This document shows, in pieces, positions 1 through 11,340 of a stretch of DNA of 64,000 nucleotides (positions are counted from its first letter, which is position 1; each line of letters begins with the position of its first letter). Both the position numbers and the translations under genes were made by a program. Source of the DNA: Trametes villosa (Eukaryota > Basidiomycota > Agaricomycetes > Polyporales > Polyporaceae); contig PUDQ02000126.1 in the NCBI GenBank assembly GCA_002964805.2, forward strand, positions 39,168-103,167. The letters are read 5' to 3'. The notes beneath the pieces are model-generated. The model was not told where the DNA came from, searched no databases, and saw only the letters and a program-made list of their open reading frames with translations.

Positions 1-1215
1 TTTAGAGCCTGATGCTGCTGAGAGCGAAGGCTGGGGCTCAAGTTGACAGACAACAAACTGTGGTCCAAGTTGAGCTGCTGAGGAAGGCAGAAGACGAGGA
101 CCGCAGGGAGGACGAGGCATGGGCCAAATATCCGACAACAAAAGCATTAAGTAAGCGAGCTATGGAGGAAACGAAATAAGCTTTGTGAAGTGTTCAGTAG
201 GAAAACCCAGAAGGTAGAGAGCTCAATTCCAGCTGGTGCCGGCGCATTTCTCGGCGCCGGTGCCTAAGAATTCTAGAATGCAAAGGAAGCACCGCGCGCG
301 AGCGCTGCGCAAAGTTTGAAGTCAACCGGACGCAAAGAACACAAAGAATCACCACTTTCAACAAAGTGTGCCAAGGAGTCAGACTTTGAGGATGAGTGAG
401 TTGAACATTTATACCACCTCACGCAGGTACTAACCGTTTTCCATGAAGGATCTCTCCACTTAAGTCCACTAAGTCCAAGGCCGCCGCTGCCAAGAGTGCG
501 AAGGCCCCAGAGTGCGTCTATCCCTACTCCCTTTCCTGCTGCAAATATACTGACCATCACCTGTAGCTCTGGGTCACAGTTCTTCTTGCATGAGACCGAC
601 GACGAGGACAAGTACTAGGCTATTCTTACCAGTATTGTACGGTCCCTTACAGTGTGCGCCTTCAGCATCATCTTTTTGCTGGCCATGTCCCTGAGCTGCT
701 GCCCGTCATGTATGTCATCTCCGCAATATATGTTCTGCATCACATGTTTAAGTCATATTCAGGAAGGAGGACATCAACATGGAGGCCACAGACAGGTACA
801 TTCTCCTCGTTCTCTCCAAAACCATATGGTGATCTACACAATAGGTCAACCTACAATAGCGACGACGGGGACATTAGCGACGAGGCCAACAATGCGGAAG
901 CCACCGCAATGCAGGGTCTTGTTGCCGACATCGGCAGCAAGCTGTCCCTGGACAGTGACGGCCCCGAGGTTGTTGATGCTACCCTCAAGGACACGTATGA
1001 GGGCTTGCCAGTAGTGCGGTGTGTACAGCTCTCCCACCTGCACGAGGCACATGTGGCTCACAACATATCAGATACTGCAATGCTTTCACTAGGGACAGTG
1101 CAGCCATCAACAGCGTCCCCTATACCGACTTGGGGGAAGAGGGCCAATACTGACATATCCAATTGATGAGATGTTAAAGAGTATTTCAATCATTTATGAA
1201 CACCTCTCAGTGCAC
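1..1215. other. Left-end sequence without a supported gene
   Basis: No convincing gene is visible. A 55-codon frame on the + strand (12-179, ATG to TAA) encodes a charged, Gln/Glu/Arg-rich peptide and could be the tail of a decayed gene. A 170-codon frame at 654-1166 has an acidic middle section, but it has no recognisable domain and no clear exon neighbours. CpG is still fairly common up to about 1,050 and becomes rare after that, so this stretch may be less decayed than the repeats to its right. I do not recognise either frame. Confidence 0.3.
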
Positions 1216-2366
1216 TCAATACTCACTATACATCATTACAGTGTATAGATCTGACAACACTATGTTGATTTGAATCTGCTTGTTTTCCAGATGTAATTGT
1301 GTCTGATAATAGTTACCCCAACTATAGAGCAAATTTACTGCCTCATGGACTGGACAAGCAATGTACATGGGAAACTGCACTGATTGAGTTAATACACATC
1401 TTACTTGCAGCAATTGTCTCATTACAGGATAGCCCAAACAGCAATGCTAGCATCTGATCTGATTTTTGTGTATGTCATCAAAGAAATTCTTCGATATTTT
1501 TATCATACATCAACACTTCTTTGCACAATTAATAGCTACTGTAATTATTCCATCATCTGAATTGGACCACAGAGCTCCACATCATGTTTGTTTGAATCTG
1601 CCTGATTTCCGGATTTAACAGCACCAGATGATTTTACTTGAGACTATTAACCAAATTTACTGCCTTATGGACTGGACAAGCAATGTACACAGAGACTGCA
1701 TTGATTGAATCAATATGTATGTGACTTGCAGCAATTGTCTTGTTACAGGATAGCCACTACAAAATTATTAGCAGCTGACCTGATTGTTCTGTATCTCATT
1801 GAAGATATATATCAGCATTGCTTCCTGATGGTTGGGCATCAGCATAGATGGGCTGTCTCTATTGCTCATATCTCCATATAGCAAGAGATGTTCAAACACC
1901 AGTATTGCTCTCAAGCAAGTTGGGTTATTGTGTGTTCTAAGATCAATCACATAAGCCATGGCAGTCACCAGCAAATAGTGATTCCAAGTCTGAGGAGATG
2001 TCACAGAGCTGGAGTTTGTGTGCATGAACTGAATAAAGCTTCTCACAGTGATGCAGTCTCAAACCATAGATATCTCACATGGGTGTTACCAAAGCCAGCT
2101 TAACATATCAAACAGCCTGGGTGGCAATATACATTCAAGGTAGCTAGTGAGTTTAGTAGCTATAGATCTAAGCTACCGATAATTAAATAGTTACTTGGGT
2201 ACATAAACAGCTACACGACTGTGATTCACCGACCTTTCTTCCTATCTCTACTATCAACCATAGCTCATGACTACTTTGATGCAAGGACATTCTCATATAC
2301 ATCTTATCTGCAAGACTACTTGTGGTAACAGGAGTTACTTACATATATAGGGGGTGATCCAACATT
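1216..2366 (+). repeat. Interspersed repeat block, inverted copy at 12,395-13,390
   Basis: This block recurs in inverted orientation at about 12,395-13,390, with a further related stretch at about 14,340-14,545. Inside it a unit of about 165 bp occurs twice in direct orientation, at about 1,269-1,434 and 1,591-1,755; both contain the words ggactggacaagcaatgtac and ttacaggatagcc. The sequence is AT-rich and almost free of CpG and carries no coding frame of note. Homology to the inverted copy ends near 2,366, where a CpG-rich stretch begins. This looks like an old transposon relic of unidentified class. Confidence 0.6.
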
Positions 2367-2983
2367 GCCAGATTTGGAGAGAAGACCGGAAGGAAACGGT
2401 GAGTAGAAGAACAGTGGCCAGCCGAACGGGCAGAGAAGGGAACACATTGGCTTGAGGCAGTCATCCCGCACTTCGCACGCAGTTTGCAGCTTGTACGTTT
2501 CCTTGCTATGGTCACCAACGGAGCACCTCGCTTGCTGTATGATAGGCCGGTATGACCAGTTCCAGCGAAAGATGTTGTTGTACGTTCCATTACTTTTACG
2601 ATGTACGATAGGTGACCAGGCTCCTCTTCTCCTGCGCAGAATGGCCGAAACGTGTCGGGAAGTCTTTACTTTGTACATTAGTCTTGTATGTTGTGTATAG
2701 CGATGATCCGACAAATGCAGGGAGCTTGCGACACAGATGTGCGTTTTGGTTGGCTGGAACCTGCTCAGCGACACTCAGGTAGTCCGCGGCGCGGCGCGGC
2801 CAAGGACGCAAGTCCGAGGCGGTCGCAACACGGATTCTATCAGCAAGCCTCCAATTGTTATCCTCTCCTGTTTATCCGCATGCTGCACGCGCAGTTTGTA
2901 GTAGTATTCTCTCTTATTCAGCTCGCGTGCACGGCATTGCAGCGCATTGCAACACCAACGCTCTCTGTCCTCCAGGTTTTTGG
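2367..2983. other. CpG-retaining insert between two decayed repeats
   Basis: This stretch of about 620 bp has normal CpG content (for example gtccgcggcgcggcgcggcc near 2,788), whereas both neighbours are CpG-depleted repeats. Several overlapping frames are open on both strands, the longest 152 codons on the minus strand (2,316-2,774), but none resembles a known protein. It may be a younger insertion or a captured fragment. Its function is unknown. Confidence 0.4.
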
Positions 2984-3880
2984 CCACAGTGATTCCAGTT
3001 TTTGCTCAAAATACAGGTGCAGTATACCATTAGGAAGGCATTCTTGAGGGCTATCTAATGGTGGTTTTTAATGCTGACTTGAATCATCACTGCTGCTGGT
3101 ATGTGATACAAGAGCACTTATAAGCACCCAATGAGAGACAGTGAGCAATGTATGGCCCATACCTCCTTCAATTTGTATCTAAAATGCATTTGTTATATAC
3201 CATCAGGAGGCTGGTTTCAAGCTCTAACTAATTAGGGTACATCCTCTCATGGTTATGCACAATTTGATGTCTTATCATTGAATGAGCAGCCAGAGAGGCA
3301 TTGACTGTAATACTGTGTTGTAAAGACCTCAGTATATATGAAGATACAGTGTAAGATGTTGGTACAGTTACCAATCGAGCTGTTGGAGCAAGATCACACC
3401 TCAGTGTATTGTGACTGAAGTATGGTCGTGAACAACAATGATGTTATGTCACCATTATTGCCATACTCCTGATATGTAATCAATGTGTATACCCCTTATC
3501 AAAGCATTAGTAGCATACCTTGTGGCTTCAAATAGTGATGGGGAGTGTGATTGCCTGTGCTGTGTCACCTAGGGTTACACAGGCGCCCACCATAGAGCAT
3601 TAGAGTGAGGCTAGCAAGCAGTCAGGGTGGCTGTGTGCATGATCTAGTCTCTAACCCTAGATTTTCTAATGGGCTGTGACCCTAACCCCAAGTCTGTATG
3701 TGGAAGATCTATATGGCGCCTATTTCAAATCTAATGATTTGTTAGCTGAGATTGAAAATATTTTCCCACGGGGTCGACTTTTCGTGTCGCGAGTTAGCGG
3801 GGAGCTCACCCCATAAGAAACGATTTCTTCGTTCCTCATCAATCGTAAAGGGCTTTTGGAGAGACACGATATCAACCCAA
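2984..3880 (+). repeat. Repeat family copy (partial, right part of about 2-kb unit)
   Basis: This is a direct repeat of 6,527-7,260, 8,390-9,290 and 15,770-16,780. All copies share a start near a ccagttttt(g) word, the phrase agtataccattaggaaggca, the block gggttacacaggc(g/a)cccac near 3,570, and a right end near ctcaccccataagaaac. CpG is rare, and paired C/T and G/A differences between copies are common. No open frame is conserved between copies. Confidence 0.65.
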
Positions 3881-4432
3881 GGTACGTCTTTTATTTACAA
3901 GAGAGGCAGAGTCTGATACAGTGCCATCAGTGCCCTGAAGCATCTTGTGACCTTCAGTACAGATGGTGCCTTTGTTATCAACCCTTGTTTCATGTCATCT
4001 AGGCTACCAGGGCCAGGGTTACAAAGGAATTTATGTTATGAGCCACAGCTTACCTTGTTGTCCCTCCTTTCTTCTTGATTTTATGCATAGAATAGAAAGT
4101 GACAGCTCAAGATTTGTCTACTCAGCACACCACAGGAAGCATTCCATACACTACTGCAATTTTGACCACCATTTGATTATTTCTGTGTCCTGTAGTTACT
4201 TATACAACATATAGCATAGCTCATTGAACAGAGGCTGAAAAACTAAATCCAATGGTATGAACACTTGGGGGGTTTGTGCTGAATTGTGGCACTAATGAGG
4301 ATTTGCCGCCCTATTTGTAAGTACTAGAGTGGGTATCACATCCCAATTTGTACATGATTGGATTCTACTCACTTATAGCTTTCTGATGACATATAATACA
4401 TGACATTTGGACTATCCAGTGGCCCAACTTAG

Positions 4433-4455
4433 GCTTTTCATTTTGAAAATGAAAA
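4433..4455. repeat. Perfect 11-bp-arm palindrome
   Basis: The sequence cttttcatttt, one central G, then aaaatgaaaag forms two perfect 11-bp inverted arms. It sits at the site where other copies of this repeat family carry longer hairpins (7,768-7,839; 12,015-12,082), so it may be a shortened derivative. Confidence 0.6.
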
Positions 4456-4599
4456 GATTTGTACTTGTTTGTTCTTAGCCAAAGCTTACATTATTACCCC
4501 CTCCTCTGGTTCTTTTGGCCACTGCTCCTCCAGTTCTGTTCCAAATGACATGTGTTATATACCGTTAGGAAGGTGCTCAAGAGCTCTACAACACGGGGG

Positions 4600-6060
4600 T
4601 ATTGAGATGTGTTCATGTCCCTCATATTGTCCATAATGCATCATTAGAGGAGGACATGGTTTCCTTATCAACGTACGGTGGTAGACATGCGCTAGACGAG
4701 ATGGGACATGCACCAGGCAGCGAGCAACCTGACAGTGAGAGGGAGCATAAGCCATACAATTGAGCGCGCGATATGGGGATGGAATTACAAGGTGTCGTAC
4801 TAATCTAAACATCAGAAGAAGCAGGCGAAGCCCTAGCCGCCGTCGGCACGAGCGGGCGGGCCTCTGGTGCAATAAGCACGGGTCTCCAACCTGTGGGGAA
4901 CCAAGTCAGCCGCGCGGGCAGGTGGGCTACCATAACGGTGCACAGTTGCCAAAGGGAGGTGAGGGGGGGCCGTGATGTGTCTGCACCGGTGAGGTTGGAG
5001 AGGAGCCTGCATCAACACCCAGGGAGAAAAGAGCTGGCGAGAGAGGGGAGGTGATGCGGTAGCAGATGACACGACAGGTGACGAGGGCTGAGAAAGAATA
5101 GACGGCCTGTCAAAGATAGTTTAGGTTCCACATTGCGCATATAAGAGCAGGACTGCATGCCGGTGACCGCGCCCACCTGGCACTCCGAGCTAAGACTCGC
5201 GCTCAACCTTCAGGAGCTCTGAGTGGTGCGCGTTTCTGTGCTCACTCTGATACAGCCATTGTGCGGACAGGCTGCCCCATCGACCCAACACTGCTAATGA
5301 CGGAGTCCGACGGCTCGGGGACAATGGTGAAGATGCACCTTGGCGGAATCAGGAGGGTGAGCAAGTGGCGTCCCTGGAAGACATCAAAGATGGGGAACCT
5401 GCTGACACGAGCTCGGATGCGTGGAACTTGCACGTAACACAGGCCGAAGTCGAAGTCGGGCCCCTCACCAAGAAATTTGACAATGTCCGCGCTACGCGCG
5501 CCTCAATGGAGTCCCCTTCTCCCAGAATGCACAGGAGCAGAATGTTCCAAACACCGACCTTCCGAGTGCAGTACTGGAAGGAGTCAATGAAGAAGGTGTC
5601 CAGAAGGTTGTCCCAACCAGAGGCACATTTGTAGGATGTAATTACGATGAAGGGCGAGTTTGGTGGTGGGATAGGGGCAACACGCGGGATCACGCTGAGC
5701 ATGGCTGGCAACAAGGTGAGTTTGAGCATGTGGAGGGCCTCGGGGAGCGAGCAAAGAGGCTCATGAGATCTGCAGGCGGGCTTAAGTCAAACGGACACCT
5801 GGGAAAAGGATGTGATTGCCGCGGTCATGCGGTGGGGTGAAGCAACAGGAAGCAGATAGACATGGTCGGTTGTGTAGCAAGTGATGGTGCAGACAGCTAT
5901 GAGTGATGCGCAGTGAATTTTTTACCATGAGGGGTGGGAGGGTAGGGTTTTGAAGCGAACTGCAGCCGAGGACAACGGGCATGAGCAGGGACGGTCACTG
6001 TTTGGCACCCGTTGTCCCGTGTACGTAGACTCAGCTTGTGCCGCGTGCTCATGCCTTGTG
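4600..6060. other. CpG-retaining segment inside a decayed repeat; no supported gene
   Basis: Unlike its flanks, this stretch of about 1.4 kb has frequent CpG and is GC-richer. Open frames exist on both strands, for example 5,349-5,729 (-) with 126 codons, 5,365-5,634 (+) with 89 codons and 4,555-4,872 (-) with 105 codons. They overlap one another and show no motif I can name. It could be a decayed captured gene or part of another mobile element. Its position inside the repeat unit suggests a later insertion. Confidence 0.35.
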
Positions 6061-6406
6061 CGTGCCAGAGCTTCCATCTAGCCTATACAGCAATGTACAG
6101 TCAATTTAAACTAGTCACTACAGTCTCATTAGACCCTTCTTAAGTCTGGAAAGTGTCGAGGGGTATAACTGTGATATAAGCACCCCTCTGTCCCTTCAGA
6201 AGCCAAGAAGCTAGTAAATCGCTGTTTACACAGTAGTCTCCTTACCAAATAGTGTATATCTTTGCTCTATAATACACTTATGGTCAAGGGCTGCCTGATG
6301 TGATTGTTTCTGCAGCTTTATACATTCATTGCACTAAATCAGTTTGACTACAATTTGAAGCAAGTGTCCTAGAGATTTTTCTATGGCAAATAAGTGCGCA
6401 AACAAC

Positions 6407-6489
6407 GAAATCTGGCTAAGTACATTCAGCACTAGTAGAAGTTGCTGGGATGGACTTCCACTAGTGCCCAAGGGGCTTGGCCAGATTTC
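6407..6489. repeat. Foldback (hairpin) element, copy 1
   Basis: The outer arms gaaatctggctaag and cttggccagatttc are inverted repeats with one mismatch. The inner arms cactagtagaagt and acttccactagtg are also inverted with one mismatch. Weaker arm pairing extends outwards. A second copy with partly different arm sequence lies at 15,646-15,778, and the corresponding site in the 7,480-9,300 repeat copy lacks it. The size and lack of coding fit a MITE-like foldback. Confidence 0.65.
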
Positions 6490-7260
6490 TTTTTTGGAAA
6501 ATGAACACATTTTGGCAGTGTTTTGGCCACACCTTGTCCAGTTTCTGTTCAACCTGTAAGCACAGTATACCATTAGGAAGGCATTTTTGAGGGCTGTCTA
6601 ATGGGGGTATGCAAGAGTAACAATGGTGGGCACAATGTCCAGTAATCAGCAAAAAGGAAACTGCTTGAAAGTGCTTCTTAAAAGTCATGATGGGCACCTT
6701 TTTGTCCACAGCTCCTCCAAGTTGTACTCAATATGCATGTGTTACATATTATTAGTAAAGCTGCTGGAAGCTCTATCTGATTAGAGTACATCATCTCAGC
6801 TGAGCTCTTGATGGCCCATTGTTATGCAAACTCATATTTCTTGATATTCAATGAGCAGTTAGAGAGGCATTGACTAAAATACTGATAGAGACCTCGGTAT
6901 ATGTGAAAATACAGTTTTCAATGTTGGTATAGCTACCAATCAAGTTGTTGTAGCATGCCCACACCTCAATGTATCATGCCTGAAGTATGATAGTAAAGAA
7001 TGGCTATTTAATCTCAGCATAAGATAATGTCATATCACTATTATTGCCAAGCACACAAAGTATAATCAATGTGTTTGACACCATAGAAGCCTTGTGAACA
7101 TGCTCACCTTGTAGTAGACAGCAGTAAAGAGAGTGATTGCACATGCTGTGCAATCTAGGGTTACACAGGCACCCAGCAATGGGCATTAGAGCAAGGCTAG
7201 CACTTGGGGGTAGAGGGCCAATAGTGGCATGTCTGATTGATGAGGTTTTGGTAAGAATTC

Positions 7261-7480
7261 AAATTATATATCAACACCTCTAAGTATGCTGAACAGCTAA
7301 CATAAAGCATTGCACTGCGTGGCTTTGACAAAGGGGCTTCATGTACCTCCATATGTCAAAGTTCAAGACCTATGTCGCAACTATCACACCTAGCTTGTCA
7401 GCCGGCTGCCTGATTATACTATACACTGCTGCCATTCTGAGCACAACTTGTGTGTTCGTGCAGCCTGTGATCACTCTGAC
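7261..7480 (+). other. Spacer between repeat copies
   Basis: This is an AT-rich, CpG-poor junction between two copies of the 2-kb repeat. A frame of 82 codons on the minus strand (7,370-7,618) overlaps it but shows no recognisable features. I see no gene here. Confidence 0.3.
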
Positions 7481-9300
7481 AACAGATGGTGTGTCCCATT
7501 GAATAGCTATTGAAAGGCTGAATACAATGGGATATACTACTTTGGGGGTTTGTGCACATGATACTGAGATGTGAGCCATATAAGTTGAATGTGACTGAAT
7601 TGTGGCACTAATGAGCATGTGCTGCCTTATTTATCAGTAGTAGAGTAAGTATCACATTTCATTTTGTACACCATTGGATTCTACTCGCTCATAGCTTTCT
7701 GATGATATAGAGTACATGACATTTGGACTATCCAGTGGCCCAAAATGAAAGCATTTGTGTTAGGAGCCAAACATGTACAATGCGGGAGGCACGCCGACGC
7801 GGATTCGCGTTGTTGTGCCTCCCGCTTTGTACTTGTTTGTTCTCAGCCACAGCTTACATTATTGCCCCCTCCTTTAGTTCTTTTGGCCACTGCTCCCCCA
7901 GTTTTGCTTCAAATGCGATGTGTGGTATACTATTAGGGAGGTGCTTCTGAGCTCTACAACATGGGGGCATTCATATGTATTAATGACCATCCTGTTCTCT
8001 ATACAATTTCATGAGAAGGACACATAATCCACTTACTCGGCCTGTACAGCAGTGTACAGTCAATCCAAATTGATGACTAGAATCCCATTTGACCCTGGTT
8101 ATGAATGCAATTTATATATTGGTGGTGTAGCTGCGCTACAAGCACCTCTTTGTCCCTTGAATCCACTAATGTTTTATTCACTCAAGCAAAAAGCAGTACA
8201 TCACTGTTTACACAGTAGTCTCCTTACTAAATGGGGTATAGCTTCGCTCCAAAATATGGTAGTGGTCAAGGGCTACCTGATGCAATTGCTCCTGTGGCTC
8301 TATACCCTCGAGTTATTGCACTAAAGCAGTTTTACTCCATTTGAAACAATGCTAGCATTCAAAAGCCTAGATCTTCTTTTAAGTTGTTAGCCACAGCACA
8401 TCCAGTTTTTGCTTAAACAACAAGTGTAGTATACCGTTGAAAAGGCATTTTTACGGCTATCTAATTGTGGCTTTCAGCTCTGACCTGAGTCATCACTGCT
8501 GCTGGTATGTGGCAAAAGAACACTTATAAGCATTCAATGAGAGACAGTGGGCAATGCATGGCCCATACCTCCTTCAATTTGTATCTAAAATGCATGTGTT
8601 ATATACCATTAGAAAGCTGGTTTCAAGCTCTAACTGATCAGGGTACATCCTTTCAGAATAGCCTTATGGCTCCATGATTATGCTCAATTTGACATCTCAC
8701 TGTTCAATGAGCAGCCAAAGAGGCCTTGACTGCAATATTTTGTTGTAAAGACCTCAGTATATGTGAAGAGACAGTGTTAGATATTGGTACAGTTACCAAT
8801 CAAGCTGTTTTAGCAAGATCACACCTCAGTGTATTGTGACTGAAGTATGGTTGTGAAGAAAGGCTACATGATCTCAGTATGGAAGTGATGTTATGTCACA
8901 ATTACTGCTGTACTCCTGATATGTGATCAACATGTAGACCCCTTATCAAAGCATTAGTAGCATACCTTGTGGCTTCAAACAATGGCGGGGAGAGTGATTG
9001 CCCATGCTGTACCACCTAGGGTTACACAGGCGCCCACCATAGAGCATTAGAGTGAGGCTAGCAAGCAGTCAGGGTGGCTGTGTGCATGATCTAGTCTCTA
9101 ACCCTAGATTTTCTAATGGGCTGTGACCCTAACCCCAAGTTTGTATGTGGAAGTTCTATAGGGCACTTGTTTCAAATTTAAGGTTGGATCAGCTATACTC
9201 TTCCCACAGGGTCGACTTTCCGTGACACGAGTTGGTGGTGAGCTCACCCCATGAGAAACAATTTCTTCATTCCTCATCAATTGTAACAGTGCTGCAATTC
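7481..9300 (+). repeat. Most complete copy of the about 2-kb repeat
   Basis: In this copy the left arm (4,240-4,600 type), middle (6,060-6,340 type) and right arm (2,984-3,880 type) lie in one uninterrupted run, which sets the order of the family. A long hairpin lies at 7,768-7,839. Apart from that hairpin, CpG is rare. No conserved coding frame is present, so the family is either non-autonomous or too decayed to classify. Confidence 0.6.
7768..7839. repeat. 72-bp near-perfect palindrome
   Basis: A 25-bp left arm beginning caaacatgtacaatgcggg pairs with the right arm ending ctttgtacttgtttg with two mismatches. The centre acgcg-gatt-cgcgt forms a further stem. Unlike its surroundings it is rich in CpG. 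Related but different hairpins occupy the equivalent place in other family copies (12,015-12,082; about 11,438-11,515; about 15,083-15,137). Confidence 0.7.
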
Positions 9301-9640
9301 CCCATTAGTGTCAGAGCTCAGTCACATCCAGTTTCTCTGGCTTATATGTTAGACAATGCACAAACCCCCAAGTATTATATATCATTGGATTCAATTTCCT
9401 CACACCTATCTAGTCGAGTAGATTTTATGCTCTAAACATAAGCATAGATGGCACAAATCAGGATACACTCCCTGAAAGTTGTGATAAGTAGTGTCAGATC
9501 ACCCTTCTATACAAATATAGTGTTTGTGTAAACCAGATTGTAGATATTCTGTTACTGACTGTCCTATAATGTTCATTGTAGTTTCATATCCCTTACAATA
9601 GTTCGACCACTAGTCAGTAACAATGTAAACACAATACTTT
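9301..9640. repeat. Decayed repeat sequence related to 12,230-12,330
   Basis: The stretch from about 9,290 to 9,410 (gtgctgcaattccccattag, then cacatccagtttctctggct) matches about 12,225-12,330 in direct orientation and 14,860-14,945 in inverted orientation. The remainder is AT-rich with no gene visible. Confidence 0.45.
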
Positions 9641-11040
9641 ATGATCACACTCTGTGCCAATAATAAACCTCACTCCTCATCAATTGTACCTGCTGGAAAC
9701 GGCCCTCTCCTCCCAAGTAAAATCATTGGTATGTGGGCATTACTAGTCATATTGTCGATATCTAACACCCCTTGCAGACTCTGGGCACAAGGACCCTGTC
9801 TATTTCTCATGGTAGCCTTGACCAGCCCAGTGGAGCTACACAGGCATGAACATTGGCTACTGGTCTCCGTTCTGCGAGAACTGGTCCCAGGAGCGCTTGG
9901 AAGAGATAGAAAACTCAAAGGCTGTGCCGCACGGTGGTAAGGAATGGCGGAACAAGATCACTATGTATCAGGGAGCTTGCAAGCTGACACACACTGTCAA
10001 CAACGCCAGAAAGAACTTCCTTATGAGCATACTGAGTGCGCCGGTGGCTTGAATTGAATATATATTGTTGTACAACTAGATATGCTATTGTTGTGATCTG
10101 TGCCAAATATCTAGATGAGTGTGTGCAACCAACACTCAATAACCTTGCTCGCAACTGCCACATACACCTGAGAGGACGTGAAGCAAGCAACAAAACGGTG
10201 AGTGATCCAGTCACCTACTACAGTACTTGCTTGCTGTCTCACACCTTCCTCGCCCCTAGTGAGTGAAAGCTGGTGAACACCTACAACAGTGAGCTTCCCG
10301 GCTCACCCGCATCCAGTTTTCCCTTGCCTGGCAGCACTCTCACTCGCCTCTTGTCTGCTTTCTCGAACCCTCAGAACTTTTAACATTGAACAAGCTCTTG
10401 CTTCTCCCTGCCGCTATATCCACAAAACCACTCATGGCACAAGCCTCTATCCAGATATGTTTGCTGACGGCGCATGGCCGTCCAACGAGGAGTACGAGGC
10501 CTTGTACCAGATGATTAAAGGGGCTGCTGGATGCAGTTGGTACACACATTTTTGTAGTCAACAACACGTTGATGTGTGCGTGTGTCCGCCCCAGTGACAC
10601 ATCACAATCTAGATGAGCTGCATGGGGATACCAAAGGGACTTTCCCCGCAGATGCTGGAGGACCAGAGTGCTCGACTGCCACACCTTTGCCTACCGCCCT
10701 ACCAAACCACACTCAGCCCATCAACATGCTCAAATATGCACACTTGCTTGATGTGCCCGACTCTGTGCAGCCTTTTGACGCCATGTTAACCAACACTGTA
10801 CTCGCCCTCAGCTGCAGTCCTGATGTATACGTGGAGATTGTAGCTGCAGAGAACCTGACCATGGAGGAGCTGCAGGTTTGGGCTCAAAAGTGTTGTGTGC
10901 CCACAATTGTCGTCTTTCGGCTTTGGGAGGACTTACATATGATTCCTGAGCAGTCTACAGACTGTACCACCTCCCTAGGTAGACATTCCCACTCTCCATG
11001 CAGTCTTGGTGTGTCACACTAATTCTCGCAGTGCGCTTGC
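9641..11040 (+). pseudogene. Possible decayed gene fragments of unknown family
   Basis: Three frames on the + strand have protein-like composition: 9,846-10,052 (68 codons, with a Trp- and Glu-rich start), 10,289-10,597 (102 codons) and 10,576-11,022 (148 codons, with a hydrophobic/acidic patch around ENLTMEELQVWAQKC). Their boundaries do not give a consistent spliced gene with a clear start and stop. A short stretch resembling ARKNFLM near 10,010 recurs as AKKFLM near 11,090, which suggests a duplicated coding segment. I do not recognise the family. It may be relics of a captured host gene or of a transposon-encoded protein. Confidence 0.25.
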
Positions 11041-11340
11041 CCGGTTGAATGGTAAGTATGGGTGATTATTCCTCTCGCAGCGGGCGAAGAAGTTCCTTAT
11101 GCGGGCGATGAGCAGGCGCGCCCACATATTTTCCAGTACACACGGACTCACAATTACTCAGCCGCCTAGAAATCCTCTGAGAGAATGATGTTATATGCTC
11201 CTTAGAAGGGCAGTTCAACGTAGAGTTTCTCCCTCTTAGAAAAAGTGAAGTAATCAAACACTTTCTGGGCTGTACCAAAATGGGCATTCACTAGGCTGAC
11301 AAAAGGGATCCAGAAAAGGAATTTTCGGTCAACTTTCTGT
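11041..11340. other. No gene recognised
   Basis: The left part (about 11,080-11,150) has partial similarity to about 10,005-10,055. The rest shows no feature beyond a 73-codon minus-strand frame. Confidence 0.3.

Larger units (their letters stand above)
4240..7260 (+). repeat. Repeat family copy, interrupted by a CpG-rich segment
   Basis: The left arm (4,240-4,600) matches 7,540-7,960, and the right arm (about 6,060-7,260) matches 8,036-9,070 and 15,310-16,560. They belong to one unit of about 2 kb whose parts keep the same order in the 7,480-9,300 copy. The middle (about 4,600-6,060) is absent from the other copies and is described separately. A foldback element lies at 6,407-6,489. No gene is supported. 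Confidence 0.55.
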
